Source: Kiritimatiellota bacterium
GTDB lineage: Bacteria > Verrucomicrobiota > Lentisphaeria > Oligosphaerales > JAADHN01
Direction: 5' to 3'
Length of the DNA stretch: 41,799 nucleotides
NCBI GenBank assembly: GCA_013151865.1
Contig: JAADHN010000172.1
Coordinates: forward strand, 1-41,799
In this document: positions 25,719 through 34,292 of the stretch, one piece after another
Layout of the letters: every line of letters begins with the position of its first letter
Numbering within the stretch: position 1 is the first letter of the stretch
The notes under the pieces: model-generated
Database searches by the model: none
Told to the model about the DNA's origin: nothing
The model's input: only the letters and a program-made list of their open reading frames with translations
Translations under genes and position numbers: made by a program

Positions 25719-26948
25719 ATGATGTTCTCCCTGGCGTGGAAAGAAATCGTCCGACGGCGAAGTCGAGCCTTCCTCTCGATCTTGGGCTATCTTCTGGTGG
25801 CGTTTCTCGTCGCAGCCGGCATCTGCATGGGCGATGCGGTGCGACGGGCCACGACCGAACCGCTGGACGTCACCGGTTCCGATCTGGTCGTGACCCGGAA
25901 AGTCTCGCCTTGCGCCTTTGCCGACGTCAAACGGCCCAAAGACCTCGGCGCAATTACGATGGAGGAGGTCGACAAGATCAGGAACATCCCCGGTGTCCGC
26001 ACGGTCAGTGGTTCGCTGGTGGTATGGGCGTTTCACGAGGGGCGTCCGACCGTGGTCGCTGGTGTGGAGCCGGGAAACGTCAAAACCGGACCGTTGCGAC
26101 AATACAGGTCGGGACAGCGTTGCTGTGTCCTCGAACAAGGGGCGTTGTTCGGACCCGACGACCTGGACGCCGCCATACTGGACAGCGAATACGCCCGTCA
26201 ACAAGGGGTTTCGCTCAACCAGAAAACCTACCTCGGCCCCCGGCAGTTTCGGGTGGTGGGAATACTGAAAGTCACCGGGGTCGCGGTCATGGGAGGCGGC
26301 CAGGCATACGCCCCCCTGAAGACAGTTCAAGCGATGCTCGGGGAGGGGGCCGTTGTGGACTATGTCTTCGTCAATCTCCAGCAAGGTGCAAATCCGGACA
26401 CGATTTCGCGAAAAATCCGTGCCATTATCGGCAAGGGCTGCCAAATCAGCAGCCGCAAGACGCTCCCGTCGCAAATCAGCAAATCGGCCGCGGTCACGGC
26501 TGCCAGTACGACGGCGTTCATCGCGTTGATTCTGGTTATCGGAGGCCTGTTGATGGCGCGTGCATCCCTCGCTTCGGTTCGGGAACGCGTCGGGGAGATC
26601 GGCATCCTCCGTGCTATCGGCTGGCGTCGCCGACACGTGATCTCGTTGCTGGGGCTGGAAATGACCTATCAAGGAATGCTGGGCGCCATCCCCGGAATCG
26701 CGCTGGGGTACGCCACGGCTTTCATCGTGTGTTCGCGACTCAGCCTTGCTCTTCCGGCAAAATTCAATTCGTATCCGCCGTGTGCGACCACCGCCCCGGC
26801 GCTTCAGTTGACGCTGTTGCCCCGCATCGGGGCCGGGGGCGTGGCGGTATCGTTTCTGCTCACCGTGGCTGCAGCGCTTTTTGCGGGCTTGGTAGCAGGG
26901 AATTACGCCGCCCGCCGGGACCCGGTGGATTCGCTGCGGCAACCGTGA
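25719..26948 (+). CDS. FtsX-like (MacB/LolCDE-type) ABC transporter permease
   Basis: A 409-residue type VII ABC permease. One N-terminal membrane helix (about 18-38) is followed by a large extracytoplasmic domain (about 40-265). Three helices then lie in an FtsX domain, including FIALILVIGGLLMARASLA (about 266-284) and a last one near 373-396. The ERVGEIGILRAIGWRRRHV segment is the coupling region typical of MacB/LolC/FtsX proteins. The ATG at 25719 has AAAGGA upstream. The ATPase gene follows at 27180. Such systems act as mechanotransmission pumps for lipoproteins, peptides or periplasmic substrates. No membrane-fusion protein is encoded here. The substrate is unknown. Confidence 0.88.
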   Translation: MMFSLAWKEIVRRRSRAFLSILGYLLVAFLVAAGICMGDAVRRATTEPLDVTGSDLVVTRKVSPCAFADVKRPKDLGAITMEEVDKIRNIPGVRTVSGSLVVWAFHEGRPTVVAGVEPGNVKTGPLRQYRSGQRCCVLEQGALFGPDDLDAAILDSEYARQQGVSLNQKTYLGPRQFRVVGILKVTGVAVMGGGQAYAPLKTVQAMLGEGAVVDYVFVNLQQGANPDTISRKIRAIIGKGCQISSRKTLPSQISKSAAVTAASTTAFIALILVIGGLLMARASLASVRERVGEIGILRAIGWRRRHVISLLGLEMTYQGMLGAIPGIALGYATAFIVCSRLSLALPAKFNSYPPCATTAPALQLTLLPRIGAGGVAVSFLLTVAAALFAGLVAGNYAARRDPVDSLRQP

Positions 26949-27179
26949 CGCCCCGACAGCAGTTGACGTCCGGCCACGTGACAGGATGTGTCGAGGCGGG
27001 TGCGTGCCCCTGCTGCAAACCATCGTTTGCCGATCATTGCGAAAACAACCTGAGAGGCAGGCGGACGCGCGGCCCCTGCATGCTCATCCCAGTAGTGTAG
27101 TTCTGTGGTGTGCTTTGGAAGCCCCGGAGAGCGCCCCGGGGACTTGCTTGCAATACGTCGCACAGGCGGGAGACCGAAG

Positions 27180-27878
27180 ATGGTGAACAGCGCACCGGCC
27201 CTGGAAGCCCCCGCGGTCCGTGCGGCGGGACTGGTGAAGATGTACCCCCGGAGCGAGGGGGACGTGTATGCACTCGATCACGTGACGCTTGCCATCCCGC
27301 GTGGATCGAGCACGGTCATCACCGGCCCGTCTGGGTCCGGCAAGAGCACATTGCTGTTTCTCATCGCCGGGCTTGCGCGCCCCAGTGAAGGGCACGTCAC
27401 GGTCCTCGGGCAAAACTTGGCGGGCATGAACGACGACGAACTGGCCGATATGCGCCGCAGCCATATCGGTTTCGTGTTTCAGAACTATCACCTGATTCCG
27501 ACTTTGACGGTTTGTGAAAACGTGATGCTGCCGCTGACGCCGGCTCGACTGGATGCCTTGAAAGTGCGAGCAAAAGCCTTGCACTGTATCGAGCAGGTTG
27601 GGTTGCAGAAGCGAATCAATCACCTTCCCGGCGAACTGAGCGGAGGCGAGCAACAGCGCGTGGCTCTGGCGCGCGCGTTGATGAATAATCCGGAACTCAT
27701 TCTGGCCGACGAGCCGACAGGAAACCTGGACCCCGAATCCGCCGACACGATCCTGTCTCTCTTGCTGGATTTGGGCCGATCAGACTGCCGGACAGTCATT
27801 CTGACCAGTCACAACCGAGACGTGGCCGGGCGCTGCGAACATCAGATCCGGATGGAAGCGGGCCGGCTCGTTCCGTGA
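27180..27878 (+). CDS. ABC transporter ATP-binding protein (LolD/MacB type)
   Basis: A 232-residue nucleotide-binding subunit. Walker [10 protein letters not shown] (49-57), Q-loop [12 protein letters not shown] (Q101), signature [15 protein letters not shown] (from 153), Walker [13 protein letters not shown] (173-184) and switch His in TSHNRD (H211) are all intact. The [14 protein letters not shown] stretch is typical of LolD/FtsE/MacB ATPases. The ATG at 27180 follows GGGAG. It should pair with the permease encoded 231 bp upstream. The two genes downstream, encoding exported or anchored thioredoxin-like proteins, may be partners or cargo. Confidence 0.95.
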   Translation: MVNSAPALEAPAVRAAGLVKMYPRSEGDVYALDHVTLAIPRGSSTVITGPSGSGKSTLLFLIAGLARPSEGHVTVLGQNLAGMNDDELADMRRSHIGFVFQNYHLIPTLTVCENVMLPLTPARLDALKVRAKALHCIEQVGLQKRINHLPGELSGGEQQRVALARALMNNPELILADEPTGNLDPESADTILSLLLDLGRSDCRTVILTSHNRDVAGRCEHQIRMEAGRLVP

Positions 27879-28130
27879 TCCGAAATACCGCCCGCAGAGA
27901 CGATGGAGACACGCCCGCCACTCGGAAGAAACGAGAAACGACGCAGGCCGGCGGCTTTGGGGCTGTATGTGCGTCTCTGCCAAGGTATATTGCAGCATGT
28001 TCTTCGGTTCCATCGGTTCCACGCGAGAACCGGAGACGCCGGGGCCGGTGATGGGCCGTGCGATGCACCCTCGAAACCGGAGCGAGACGGCGGCGGGCCC
28101 GAAGCGTGGCAGGAGCGAGGATCGAACAAA

Positions 28131-28934
28131 ATGCGAAACAACTTGTTGTATCTGAATTTGGTTGCGTTCGCCCTGCTTTCAGTGGGGCCGATCGCGTACG
28201 GAGCGACTGCTCCGCCCCAAAAGGCGGCCGAGCGCCAAGTGCGCGTGGTGGCGTACATCAACCAGACTTCCGGCTGTCAGAAGCCCACGGAAGCCGTCCT
28301 CAACCGACTCGCAGAAAAATACAAGGGGCACCTGAAGTTGGAACTGGTCGATTTCGGCGGCAAGGGACGGAGTCGCTGGCTCCGTGACGGCATGCACTGC
28401 ATGGGGATCCGCATCAACGGCAGTGTCGAGGCGGACATCGTCGAAAAAGGCGTTCCACTCCGCGTCCGCTTCCAGATGCCGGCGGGGTACAACTGGACGC
28501 TCGAGGAACTGGAGATTGCTGTTCGGCAGGCGATCCAAGGGGTTTCCGATTCAGACCGACGGCCACCGCCCGTGAGTGTAGAAAAAACCAAAGACGGGGC
28601 CCGGCTGCTGATCGGAGGGACGGCGGTCCTTTCCCTGCCGGAAGCTGACCGTATCACCCGCGCAGCCGATGTCTTGAAGGCCAATACCCCGGAGAAACGG
28701 GGCTTGACGCGCGAAGACTTTTCTTTCGATCTTACAGGCGCTGCAGCGACCATTCGGGTCCGTGGGCAGCCTCTGCTCGAGGTTTTCGAGGCAGACGCCC
28801 AACGCCTGAAGACGCCCCTACCTGCCCTGGCGGCCCGATGGACGTCGGCCGTGTCCGCCCCTTACCCCGTTCGCACGCGTCCGCTGCCCAACGCCCGGCG
28901 GCGTCGCAGTCAGGGAGGGATTCCCAGATGGTGA
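28131..28934 (+). CDS. Exported thioredoxin-fold-like protein A with isolated cysteines
   Basis: A 267-residue protein with a signal peptide (LLYLNLVAFALLSVGPIAYG). After it, VRVVAYINQTSGCQKPTEAV (C49) followed by LKLELVDFGG looks like the first strand-helix-strand of a thioredoxin fold, with a single Cys where CXXC would be. A second cysteine (C90, MHCMGIRINGS) sits where the next strand begins. The downstream gene encodes the same pattern (C105, C147). The C-terminal half is not recognised and ends arginine-rich. The ATG at 28131 follows AGGAGCGAGG. It overlaps the next gene by 7 bp, so the two are translationally coupled. The family name is unknown to me; the fold is inference. Confidence 0.7.
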   Translation: MRNNLLYLNLVAFALLSVGPIAYGATAPPQKAAERQVRVVAYINQTSGCQKPTEAVLNRLAEKYKGHLKLELVDFGGKGRSRWLRDGMHCMGIRINGSVEADIVEKGVPLRVRFQMPAGYNWTLEELEIAVRQAIQGVSDSDRRPPPVSVEKTKDGARLLIGGTAVLSLPEADRITRAADVLKANTPEKRGLTREDFSFDLTGAAATIRVRGQPLLEVFEADAQRLKTPLPALAARWTSAVSAPYPVRTRPLPNARRRRSQGGIPRW

Positions 28935-29704
28935 CTCCGGTCGGCAGCGATGATGCCCAGCTCGAGGTAATGCAACAGGAAGAGCAGGAGGAATTCCTGA
29001 GCGAAGAAGCTCGACTGGACTTCCTCCGGGCTCGACGGCGGCGCATCATGTTCTGGTCGCTGCTCGGGGTGGCGTTGTTTGCGGTCGCCGGGCACCTGAC
29101 CATGTATCGCTTGGGCTGGTACGGACAGCGGGACAAAGGCGACGGCGGCAAAGGTCGCTCGGCCCCGGTCAAGATCGATCCGGTCGGCAACCCCTCGGCC
29201 AAGGTCAAAATCGAATGCATCCTCCCCACCGGCTCGGGCTGCCATGACCCCGTGGTAAAGTTGCTTCAGACAGCCGCCAAGAGGCGCCCCGACCGTATTC
29301 GCGTCGAATTCGAGGCGATGGAAGGCATGGCGGACAGAACGATCAAATTGAAAGTCGGCGAAGTCTGTGCCGGAGTGCTCATCAACGGCAAGCGGGAATT
29401 TGACATCGAGAAGTCGGGACAGCGCCGGCGGGTTCGTCTGGTGGGGGCCGCGCCATCGCATTTTTCGCTCTATGATCTTGCCGATGCCCTGACCCAAGTG
29501 TACGTCCGCGAGTACGGCCCGGTCGAAGGCGAACCTTTGGTCGACCTGCCGCCGAAAGCGAAGCATGAACTGGAGAGGACGCCGAAGGAAACGGCTGAAC
29601 AAGCCGAATCGAAACAGCCGGCCGAAAAGCTGAAGTTGGATCTTCCGCCAGCCCTTGATCTCGAGCTGTCCCCGACCCAGTCGCCGAGTCAACCACCAAA
29701 GTAG
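28928..29704 (+). CDS. Membrane-anchored thioredoxin-fold-like protein B, paralogue of the upstream gene product
   Basis: A 258-residue protein. Acidic N-terminus (about 1-35), one membrane helix (FWSLLGVALFAVAGHLTMY, 42-60) after an RARRRRI basic stretch, then an extracytoplasmic domain. KIECILPTGSGCHDPVVKLL (C97, C105) and LKVGEVCAGVLINGKREFDI (C147) align with the exported protein A encoded upstream, including the 41-42 residue spacing and the INGxxExDI strand. The tail from about 205 is rich in Lys, Glu and Pro. The ATG at 28928 has GGGAGGG upstream and overlaps the previous stop. Possible heterodimer with protein A, or adaptor of the ABC exporter; both ideas are inference. Confidence 0.7.
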   Translation: MVTPVGSDDAQLEVMQQEEQEEFLSEEARLDFLRARRRRIMFWSLLGVALFAVAGHLTMYRLGWYGQRDKGDGGKGRSAPVKIDPVGNPSAKVKIECILPTGSGCHDPVVKLLQTAAKRRPDRIRVEFEAMEGMADRTIKLKVGEVCAGVLINGKREFDIEKSGQRRRVRLVGAAPSHFSLYDLADALTQVYVREYGPVEGEPLVDLPPKAKHELERTPKETAEQAESKQPAEKLKLDLPPALDLELSPTQSPSQPPK

Positions 29705-30058
29705 GCGCTTGTGCGGGACGGATTTTCTCGTGCGGGAACGAAAGAGTCCGGCAACTCTCTCGGCGCCCCCGAAAACCGGTGGCCGCCCCCCCGGCCCGGG
29801 ACCGGCTTCGAAGTCCGTCGTGCTTGTCCCGAACGCAGTCGGACCGAACTGCTGGTGGCTACTCACGCCGGGGCCGAGGTCCGAACAGGAGACCGACGAC
29901 GCCGGACCTGTTTGGATACCCTGGCAGTTACGATGTCTGAAAAGAAGTTATGGGACACCTCGGATCCGGGGCCGAAAACACGCTTTTTCGATGGTAATAC
30001 GGGTTGATTTTTTCCCGCAGGGGCGTAAGTTATTCTCCTGTTGTCAAGCGAGTGTGTT
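29705..30058. other. Intergenic region before tRNA-Gly(CCC)
   Basis: About 350 bp. GC-rich for the first two thirds with no recognisable coding, then AT-richer from about 29990, where a tRNA promoter probably lies. No clear terminator for the upstream genes was found. Confidence 0.4.
30004..30033 (+). promoter_or_regulatory. Possible promoter of tRNA-Gly(CCC)
   Basis: TTGATT at 30004-30009 and AGTTAT at 30028-30033 are separated by 18 bp, with the expected start about 18 bp before the mature tRNA. The -10 is a weak match. Confidence 0.35.
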
Positions 30059-30132
30059 GCGGGTGTAGCATAGTGGTAATGCGCCAGCTTCCCAAGCTGG
30101 TGAGGTGGGTTCGATTCCCATCACCCGCTCCA
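30059..30132 (+). tRNA. tRNA-Gly (anticodon CCC)
   Basis: Acceptor GCGGGTG pairs with CACCCGC; D arm GCAT/ATGC; anticodon stem CCAGC/GCTGG with loop TTCCCAA, giving anticodon CCC for GGG; T loop TTCGATT; discriminator T and encoded CCA (30130-30132). 74 nt. Confidence 0.96.
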
Positions 30133-30154
30133 ACGACTCCGGCGGCAAACGGGG

Positions 30155-30190
30155 CTGGGGGATTTCCGAAAAAAACTTTTTTCTCCCCAG
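30155..30190 (+). terminator. Probable terminator after tRNA-Gly(CCC)
   Basis: CTGGGG (30155-30160) and CCCCAG (30185-30190) form a 6-bp stem enclosing an A7/T6 inner hairpin, 23 bp after the tRNA. The inner T run would also end transcription. Confidence 0.45.
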
Positions 30191-30301
30191 ACCGCGGAAC
30201 CCCCCTTCAAATCCGGGCGTCTAAAAGGTAACGGCTCGGCATTAGGCGAAAGTCATCAAGCAGACAACAACGAGGAAACGGAACGATCTCTAAAAAAAGA
30301 C

Positions 30302-30393
30302 CTGGTCAAACCAGATCGCATACAGTCCCCCCGCCCTGGCAGGTTCCTGCTCCCCTCCCCCTCCTCCTTCCCCGCCTGCCAGGGCACTTTTTT
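30302..30393 (+). ncRNA. Candidate small RNA 3' end or terminator with C/U-rich loop
   Basis: A small hairpin CTGG-tcaaa-CCAG (30302-30314) is followed by a perfect 11-bp stem GCCCTGGCAGG (30333-30343) and CCTGCCAGGGC (30375-30385), then AC and six T (30388-30393). The 31-nt loop is almost pure pyrimidine with CCTCCTCC-like runs, which resemble the anti-Shine-Dalgarno core. A plain terminator would normally have a short loop. It could be the end of an sRNA that pairs with ribosome-binding sites. No upstream promoter was identified with confidence, so the 5' end is unknown. Confidence 0.4.
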
Positions 30394-30661
30394 GTCTCGG
30401 CTGCGTCTGCGGCCGTCAATGCCGATACGCTGCCGCATGCACGACCCAAACGACCGAATTCGACTTCGATTCGAAAGACCTGCTAACTTGACCGCTCCCT
30501 GTCAGCACCGCGCTGGCTCCGGGCCCAAATCCGTTTGCCGGGACGATGCCCGCACTCCACCGTGTCCGGGCTTCGGTTTGCTCCAGGTACGCTGCAACCC
30601 AAAACGACAGCGTCTCGCCGGGCGGGTTCCATCAGGGCAGGGAAGAAAACATCGGCGGTAC

Positions 30662-30691
30662 TTGCGCGCCGCTTGCGAAATGGCATAGTAT
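30662..30691 (+). promoter_or_regulatory. Possible promoter of tRNA-Arg(TCG)
   Basis: TTGCGC (30662-30667), 18-bp spacer, TAGTAT (30686-30691), ending 19 bp before the mature tRNA. Confidence 0.45.
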
Positions 30692-30710
30692 ATGTTTTCC
30701 CGTCAGTCGT

Positions 30711-30787
30711 GCGTCCGTAGCTCAATTGGATAGAGCATCTGGCTTCGGACCAGAGGGTTGGGGGTTCGAGTCCCTCCGGACGTACCA
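30711..30787 (+). tRNA. tRNA-Arg (anticodon TCG)
   Basis: Acceptor GCGTCCG pairs with CGGACGT (terminal G-U); D arm GCTC/GAGC; anticodon stem TCTGG/CCAGA with loop CTTCGGA, giving anticodon TCG for CGA; T arm GGGGG/CCCTC with TTCGAGT; discriminator A and encoded CCA (30785-30787). 77 nt. argG begins 244 bp downstream on the same strand. Confidence 0.96.
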
Positions 30788-31031
30788 GTCTCCCCCGTCA
30801 TGCGGGGCTGCCCGGTTCGCCCGGCAGACGGCTGCCGGTGGAGAGCCGCGGGTAAGTTTGAGCACGATTTCCGGTACGGCGCCGTCTGCAGCGACCGTCC
30901 CGTGCTTGCGGGCGATGGAGGCTCTCGGGAAAAGACTTGGCCCCTTCCAGCGGGGGCGTCGGATCGCAGGACTGGTCGGTGGATTCTTCTGAGCGCGGGT
31001 TGACGACTCGAAAACCAGGAGAAGTAATCGT

Positions 31032-32294
31032 ATGGACATCAATGCCATCCTGAAAAAAATCGACGCCGTCGATACCCCTCAACTGAAACGCGTCGCCTTG
31101 GCTTTTTCCGGCGGGCTGGACTCTTCTCTCGGGGTTGAACTGCTTCGCCGTAAATACCGGGTGGAAGAAATCGTCCCCATCACAATCGATGTCGGCCAGG
31201 GAGAAGCGGAACTGCAGGAATGCCGGGAGAAGGCCGAAGCCCTGGGGATCGAGCCGATCTTCATCGATGCCACGGAAGAATTCACCGAAGACTGGGTGGC
31301 TTTGGCCATTCGGGCTAACTCCGACTACAACGGCTACCCGGTCAGCACGTCCATGACCCGGCAATTGGTGGCGCGCATTGTCGCCCTGGAAGCGCGCAAA
31401 CGCGGGTGCGACGGTGTGATGGAGGGGTCCACCGGAAAAGGCAACGATCAGTACCGAATGCACAATGTGTTCAAGTTCTTTGCGCCGGAACTCGAAGTCT
31501 TGGTCCCGGTCCGGGATTTCGACCTGACCCGCCAAGAGGAACGGGCGCTCTGCGAAGCCTGGGGGGTACCGGTCACCGAGCAAATTTCGGGCGGAGACGA
31601 CAAGACCATGTGGTGTCGCTCGATCGCTTCCGGCGCCGTGGACCTGAACCAGGAAATCCCGGACTGGGTCTGGTTGTGGCTCACACCCCCTGAAAAGGCC
31701 CCGGATACATCCACCGAGATCGAACTGCATTTCGAAAACGGCGTCCCGACGGCGTTGAACGGACGCCAGATGCCTTTGGGCGAACTTGTCCCGGAACTGA
31801 ACACGATCGCCGGGGCCGCCGGTATCGGACTCATCGATATGTTCGAGGACGGCATCATGGACCTGAAAAGTCGGGAAATCTACGAAGCGCCGGCCGCACA
31901 CGTCATCCTGAAGTTGCATCGGGACCTCGAACAGGCCAGTCTCCCCAAGGACACGATTCAGTTCAAGAAAACCGTCGACGCCAAGTGGGCCTTTCTCACG
32001 TATCACGGGATGTGGTATCATCCGCTCAAAACGGCGTTGGACGCCTTCATCGAGGCGACGCAGGCGCCCGTGAACGGCAAGTACCGGGTGCAATTGTACA
32101 AAGGCAACATCACGATCATGCAGCGTGATTTGCCCACCTCGCTCTTCTCCGCCGAGATTCGTTCCATCAAGTCGAGCGGTTTCAACCAACAGATCTGCCG
32201 CGATGCGGCCAAGATCCGCGGCTTGCCGTTCGAGATCCTTGCCAAACAGCAGAAGGCCCTCGACAAGTACAACAGCAACGATTCCGAGGGGTGA
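31032..32294 (+). CDS. argG: Argininosuccinate synthase
   Basis: Joins citrulline and aspartate with ATP to argininosuccinate, the penultimate step of arginine synthesis, in the cytoplasm. 420 residues. The N-terminal PP-loop ALAFSGGLDSSLGVELL (about 22-38) binds ATP. The YPVSTSMTRQLVA stretch and EGSTGKGNDQYR bind citrulline and aspartate, and GIGLIDMFEDGIMDLKSREIYEAPAA is highly conserved. The ATG at 31032 follows AGGAGAAG. argH starts 52 bp after the stop, so the two form an operon. No ARG-box-like palindrome was seen immediately upstream. Confidence 0.97.
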   Translation: MDINAILKKIDAVDTPQLKRVALAFSGGLDSSLGVELLRRKYRVEEIVPITIDVGQGEAELQECREKAEALGIEPIFIDATEEFTEDWVALAIRANSDYNGYPVSTSMTRQLVARIVALEARKRGCDGVMEGSTGKGNDQYRMHNVFKFFAPELEVLVPVRDFDLTRQEERALCEAWGVPVTEQISGGDDKTMWCRSIASGAVDLNQEIPDWVWLWLTPPEKAPDTSTEIELHFENGVPTALNGRQMPLGELVPELNTIAGAAGIGLIDMFEDGIMDLKSREIYEAPAAHVILKLHRDLEQASLPKDTIQFKKTVDAKWAFLTYHGMWYHPLKTALDAFIEATQAPVNGKYRVQLYKGNITIMQRDLPTSLFSAEIRSIKSSGFNQQICRDAAKIRGLPFEILAKQQKALDKYNSNDSEG

Positions 32295-32346
32295 GGTCAT
32301 CGTCCCCGCACCGGACGGGGCGTTCACCGGAGGAAACACACCTCCC

Positions 32347-33726
32347 ATGAGTAAACTCTGGGCCAAGGGCTATGACTTGGACAAGGCCGTCGAGGAATTC
32401 ACCGTCGGAGAGGATCCGATCCTGGACATCGAACTGGTGCGCTGGGATGCGGTGGGATCCATGGCGCATGCCCGCATGCTGGCCGCGATCGGCATTCTGA
32501 CCCCGCAAGAAGCGACGACGCTCTGCCGCGAACTGGCCCGGATCGTCGATCTGGACAACCGTGGTGAGTTTGCGATCCCCATCGAGCTGGAGGATGTCCA
32601 CACTGCTGTAGAGAACCACTTGGTCCACGAGTTGGGGGAACTGGGCAAGAAGCTCCATACGGCACGGTCCCGCAACGATCAGGTCATCCTCGATCTCCGC
32701 CTGTACATGCGCGACCGCGTATTGGCGGTGGGCGACGGGATCGGCGGAATGGTGCGGGAACTGATCGATTTCGCCGACACCCACCGAGATGTTCCCATTC
32801 CCGGGCGGACTCATTTTCAACTCGCCATGCCCAGTTCCGTGGGACTTTGGGCCGGGGCCTTTGCCGAGGCCCTGCTGGATGACTGGGAACTGCTCGATGC
32901 CGTGGTCCAAATCGTGGACCAGTGCCCGCTCGGCTCGGCGGCCAGCTACGGAGTCAACCTGGATATCGACCGCGAAATGGTGGCTGAACTCCTGGGCTTT
33001 CGCTGTGTGCAGAACAACGTTCTGTACGTCAATAATTCGCGCGGGAAGATCGAAGCCATGCTGCTTTCGGTCTGTGCGCAGGTGGCCAACGATCTGAGTA
33101 AACTCGCCACGGACGTAATCCTTTGGTCCATGCCCGAGTTCCGGTATTTTTCGTTGCCGCCCGAGTTCTGCCCCGGTAGCTCTCTTATGCCGCAAAAACG
33201 CAACCCCGGCCCATTCGAACTGACACGGGCCAAGGCAGCGACAGTCCAAGCCTGCCTGTTCGAAATCCTCGAAATCGTACGTCCGCTCATCAGCGGCTAC
33301 AATCGCGACTTTCAACTGACCAAGGGACCGTTGATGCGCGGACTGAGGACGACCGTCGCCTGCCTCGAAGTCAATCGCCTCTGTATGGAAAGACTGCAGG
33401 TGAACCGTGACGCCTGCCTTGAGGCGTTTCGACCCGAATTGTTTGCCACCGACCGTGTCCTCGATATGGCGCGCAAAGGCGTTCCGTTTCGTGACGCATA
33501 TCGCCAGGTCGCCGGGGCGCTGGACCAAATGGAGATGGAAGATCCGGTGGCCAATATTCGCCGGAAAACACACACTGGGGCCACTGGAAATCTGGGACTC
33601 GACTTGGCCCGTGCCCGCCTGGCGGAAGCCCGGAAGACGCTGGAGACACGGCGGAAGAGATGGCAGGGCGCTCTCACCCTTCTCTTGGACGCGGCAGCAC
33701 CGGGGGCCGATCCGGCCATCCCGTAA
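32347..33726 (+). CDS. argH: Argininosuccinate lyase
   Basis: Cleaves argininosuccinate to arginine and fumarate, the last arginine step. 459 residues, the usual length. The fumarase/aspartase superfamily signature GSSLMPQKRNPGPFEL (about 278-293) is intact, as are the substrate-binding ARSRNDQV region near residue 108 and DVHTAVENHL near 81. The ATG at 32347 lies behind GGAGGAAA with somewhat long spacing. It follows argG by 52 bp. Beyond the stop lie several inverted repeats and then tRNA-Arg(TCT). Confidence 0.97.
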   Translation: MSKLWAKGYDLDKAVEEFTVGEDPILDIELVRWDAVGSMAHARMLAAIGILTPQEATTLCRELARIVDLDNRGEFAIPIELEDVHTAVENHLVHELGELGKKLHTARSRNDQVILDLRLYMRDRVLAVGDGIGGMVRELIDFADTHRDVPIPGRTHFQLAMPSSVGLWAGAFAEALLDDWELLDAVVQIVDQCPLGSAASYGVNLDIDREMVAELLGFRCVQNNVLYVNNSRGKIEAMLLSVCAQVANDLSKLATDVILWSMPEFRYFSLPPEFCPGSSLMPQKRNPGPFELTRAKAATVQACLFEILEIVRPLISGYNRDFQLTKGPLMRGLRTTVACLEVNRLCMERLQVNRDACLEAFRPELFATDRVLDMARKGVPFRDAYRQVAGALDQMEMEDPVANIRRKTHTGATGNLGLDLARARLAEARKTLETRRKRWQGALTLLLDAAAPGADPAIP

Positions 33727-33829
33727 AGGCCGGCGTGCTCACTGCTCCACAGCCGCCGCGTGCTGTCGAGGACGCGCCCACATCCGGGGTGTACATTGTT
33801 ACTGTTAAGGACGGGGCGTCCGGCTTGGT

Positions 33830-33855
33830 CCGGCTACCGGGTCCGCTTAAGCCGG
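33830..33855. repeat. Inverted repeat downstream of argH
   Basis: CCGGCT (33830-33835) and AGCCGG (33850-33855) can form a 6-bp stem with a 14-nt loop about 100 bp after argH. No T tract follows. It may act in mRNA end formation. Confidence 0.3.
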
Positions 33856-33899
33856 ATGGCCGCACTATTCATTGACATTTGGAGACCTTGTCCCGAGTC

Positions 33900-33920
33900 G
33901 CAGTTGCGTGACGCAACTGC
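33900..33920. repeat. Perfect 9-bp palindrome between argH and tRNA-Arg
   Basis: GCAGTTGCG, TGA, CGCAACTGC: an exact inverted repeat with a 3-bp centre and no following T run. It is suitable as a dimeric regulator site or a tight RNA hairpin. Confidence 0.5.
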
Positions 33921-33959
33921 CTCGTTCGATGTCGAATGCACGGGTGACAAGAAACTGCC

Positions 33960-33984
33960 GACGGCCTTGCGCCGTCCTGCTTTT
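33960..33984 (+). terminator. Probable terminator upstream of tRNA-Arg(TCT)
   Basis: GACGGC, loop CTTGC, GCCGTC (33960-33976), then CTGCTTTT. It resembles a short intrinsic terminator for the arg operon, but lies only 16 bp before the tRNA, so the tRNA may instead be processed from the same transcript. Confidence 0.4.
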
Positions 33985-33999
33985 ACCGGTTGCCTCCTC

Positions 34000-34076
<77 letters not shown>

Positions 34077-34292
34077 GTTTTCCGCACGGTTCGCCAATAC
34101 ATGCCCTGCGCCCAATTGTGTCCTCGCATCCCCGATAACTGCATTGCTGCTGCAGAGGCCCACCGGCTTTTCTCTGAGGCGCCCTGCCACACAGTTGCAC
34201 GAAGCGCCGCACAATCCCTGAGACGTTCCCTGCAGAGACAGCGAGAGAGTTCGCCGCGCCCCCCATTATTGTTCCGAGGCGGGAAACATCCC

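Larger units (their letters stand above)
30133..30710. other. Spacer between tRNA genes with two structured elements
   Basis: About 580 bp with no supported protein gene. It contains a terminator-like repeat just after tRNA-Gly, a strong stem-loop at 30333-30393, and the promoter of tRNA-Arg(TCG) near its right end. The AT-richer stretch 30230-30330 before the stem-loop may belong to a small transcript. Confidence 0.5.

Noticed and set aside
25457-27100. 547-codon plus-strand open frame overlapping the ABC permease
   Set aside because: Different frame from the permease, which has clear FtsX-type helices; the product is Arg/Gly-rich and featureless.
30798-32366. 522-codon minus-strand open frame over argG
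   Set aside because: argG is certain by its motifs; the antisense product is unrecognisable.
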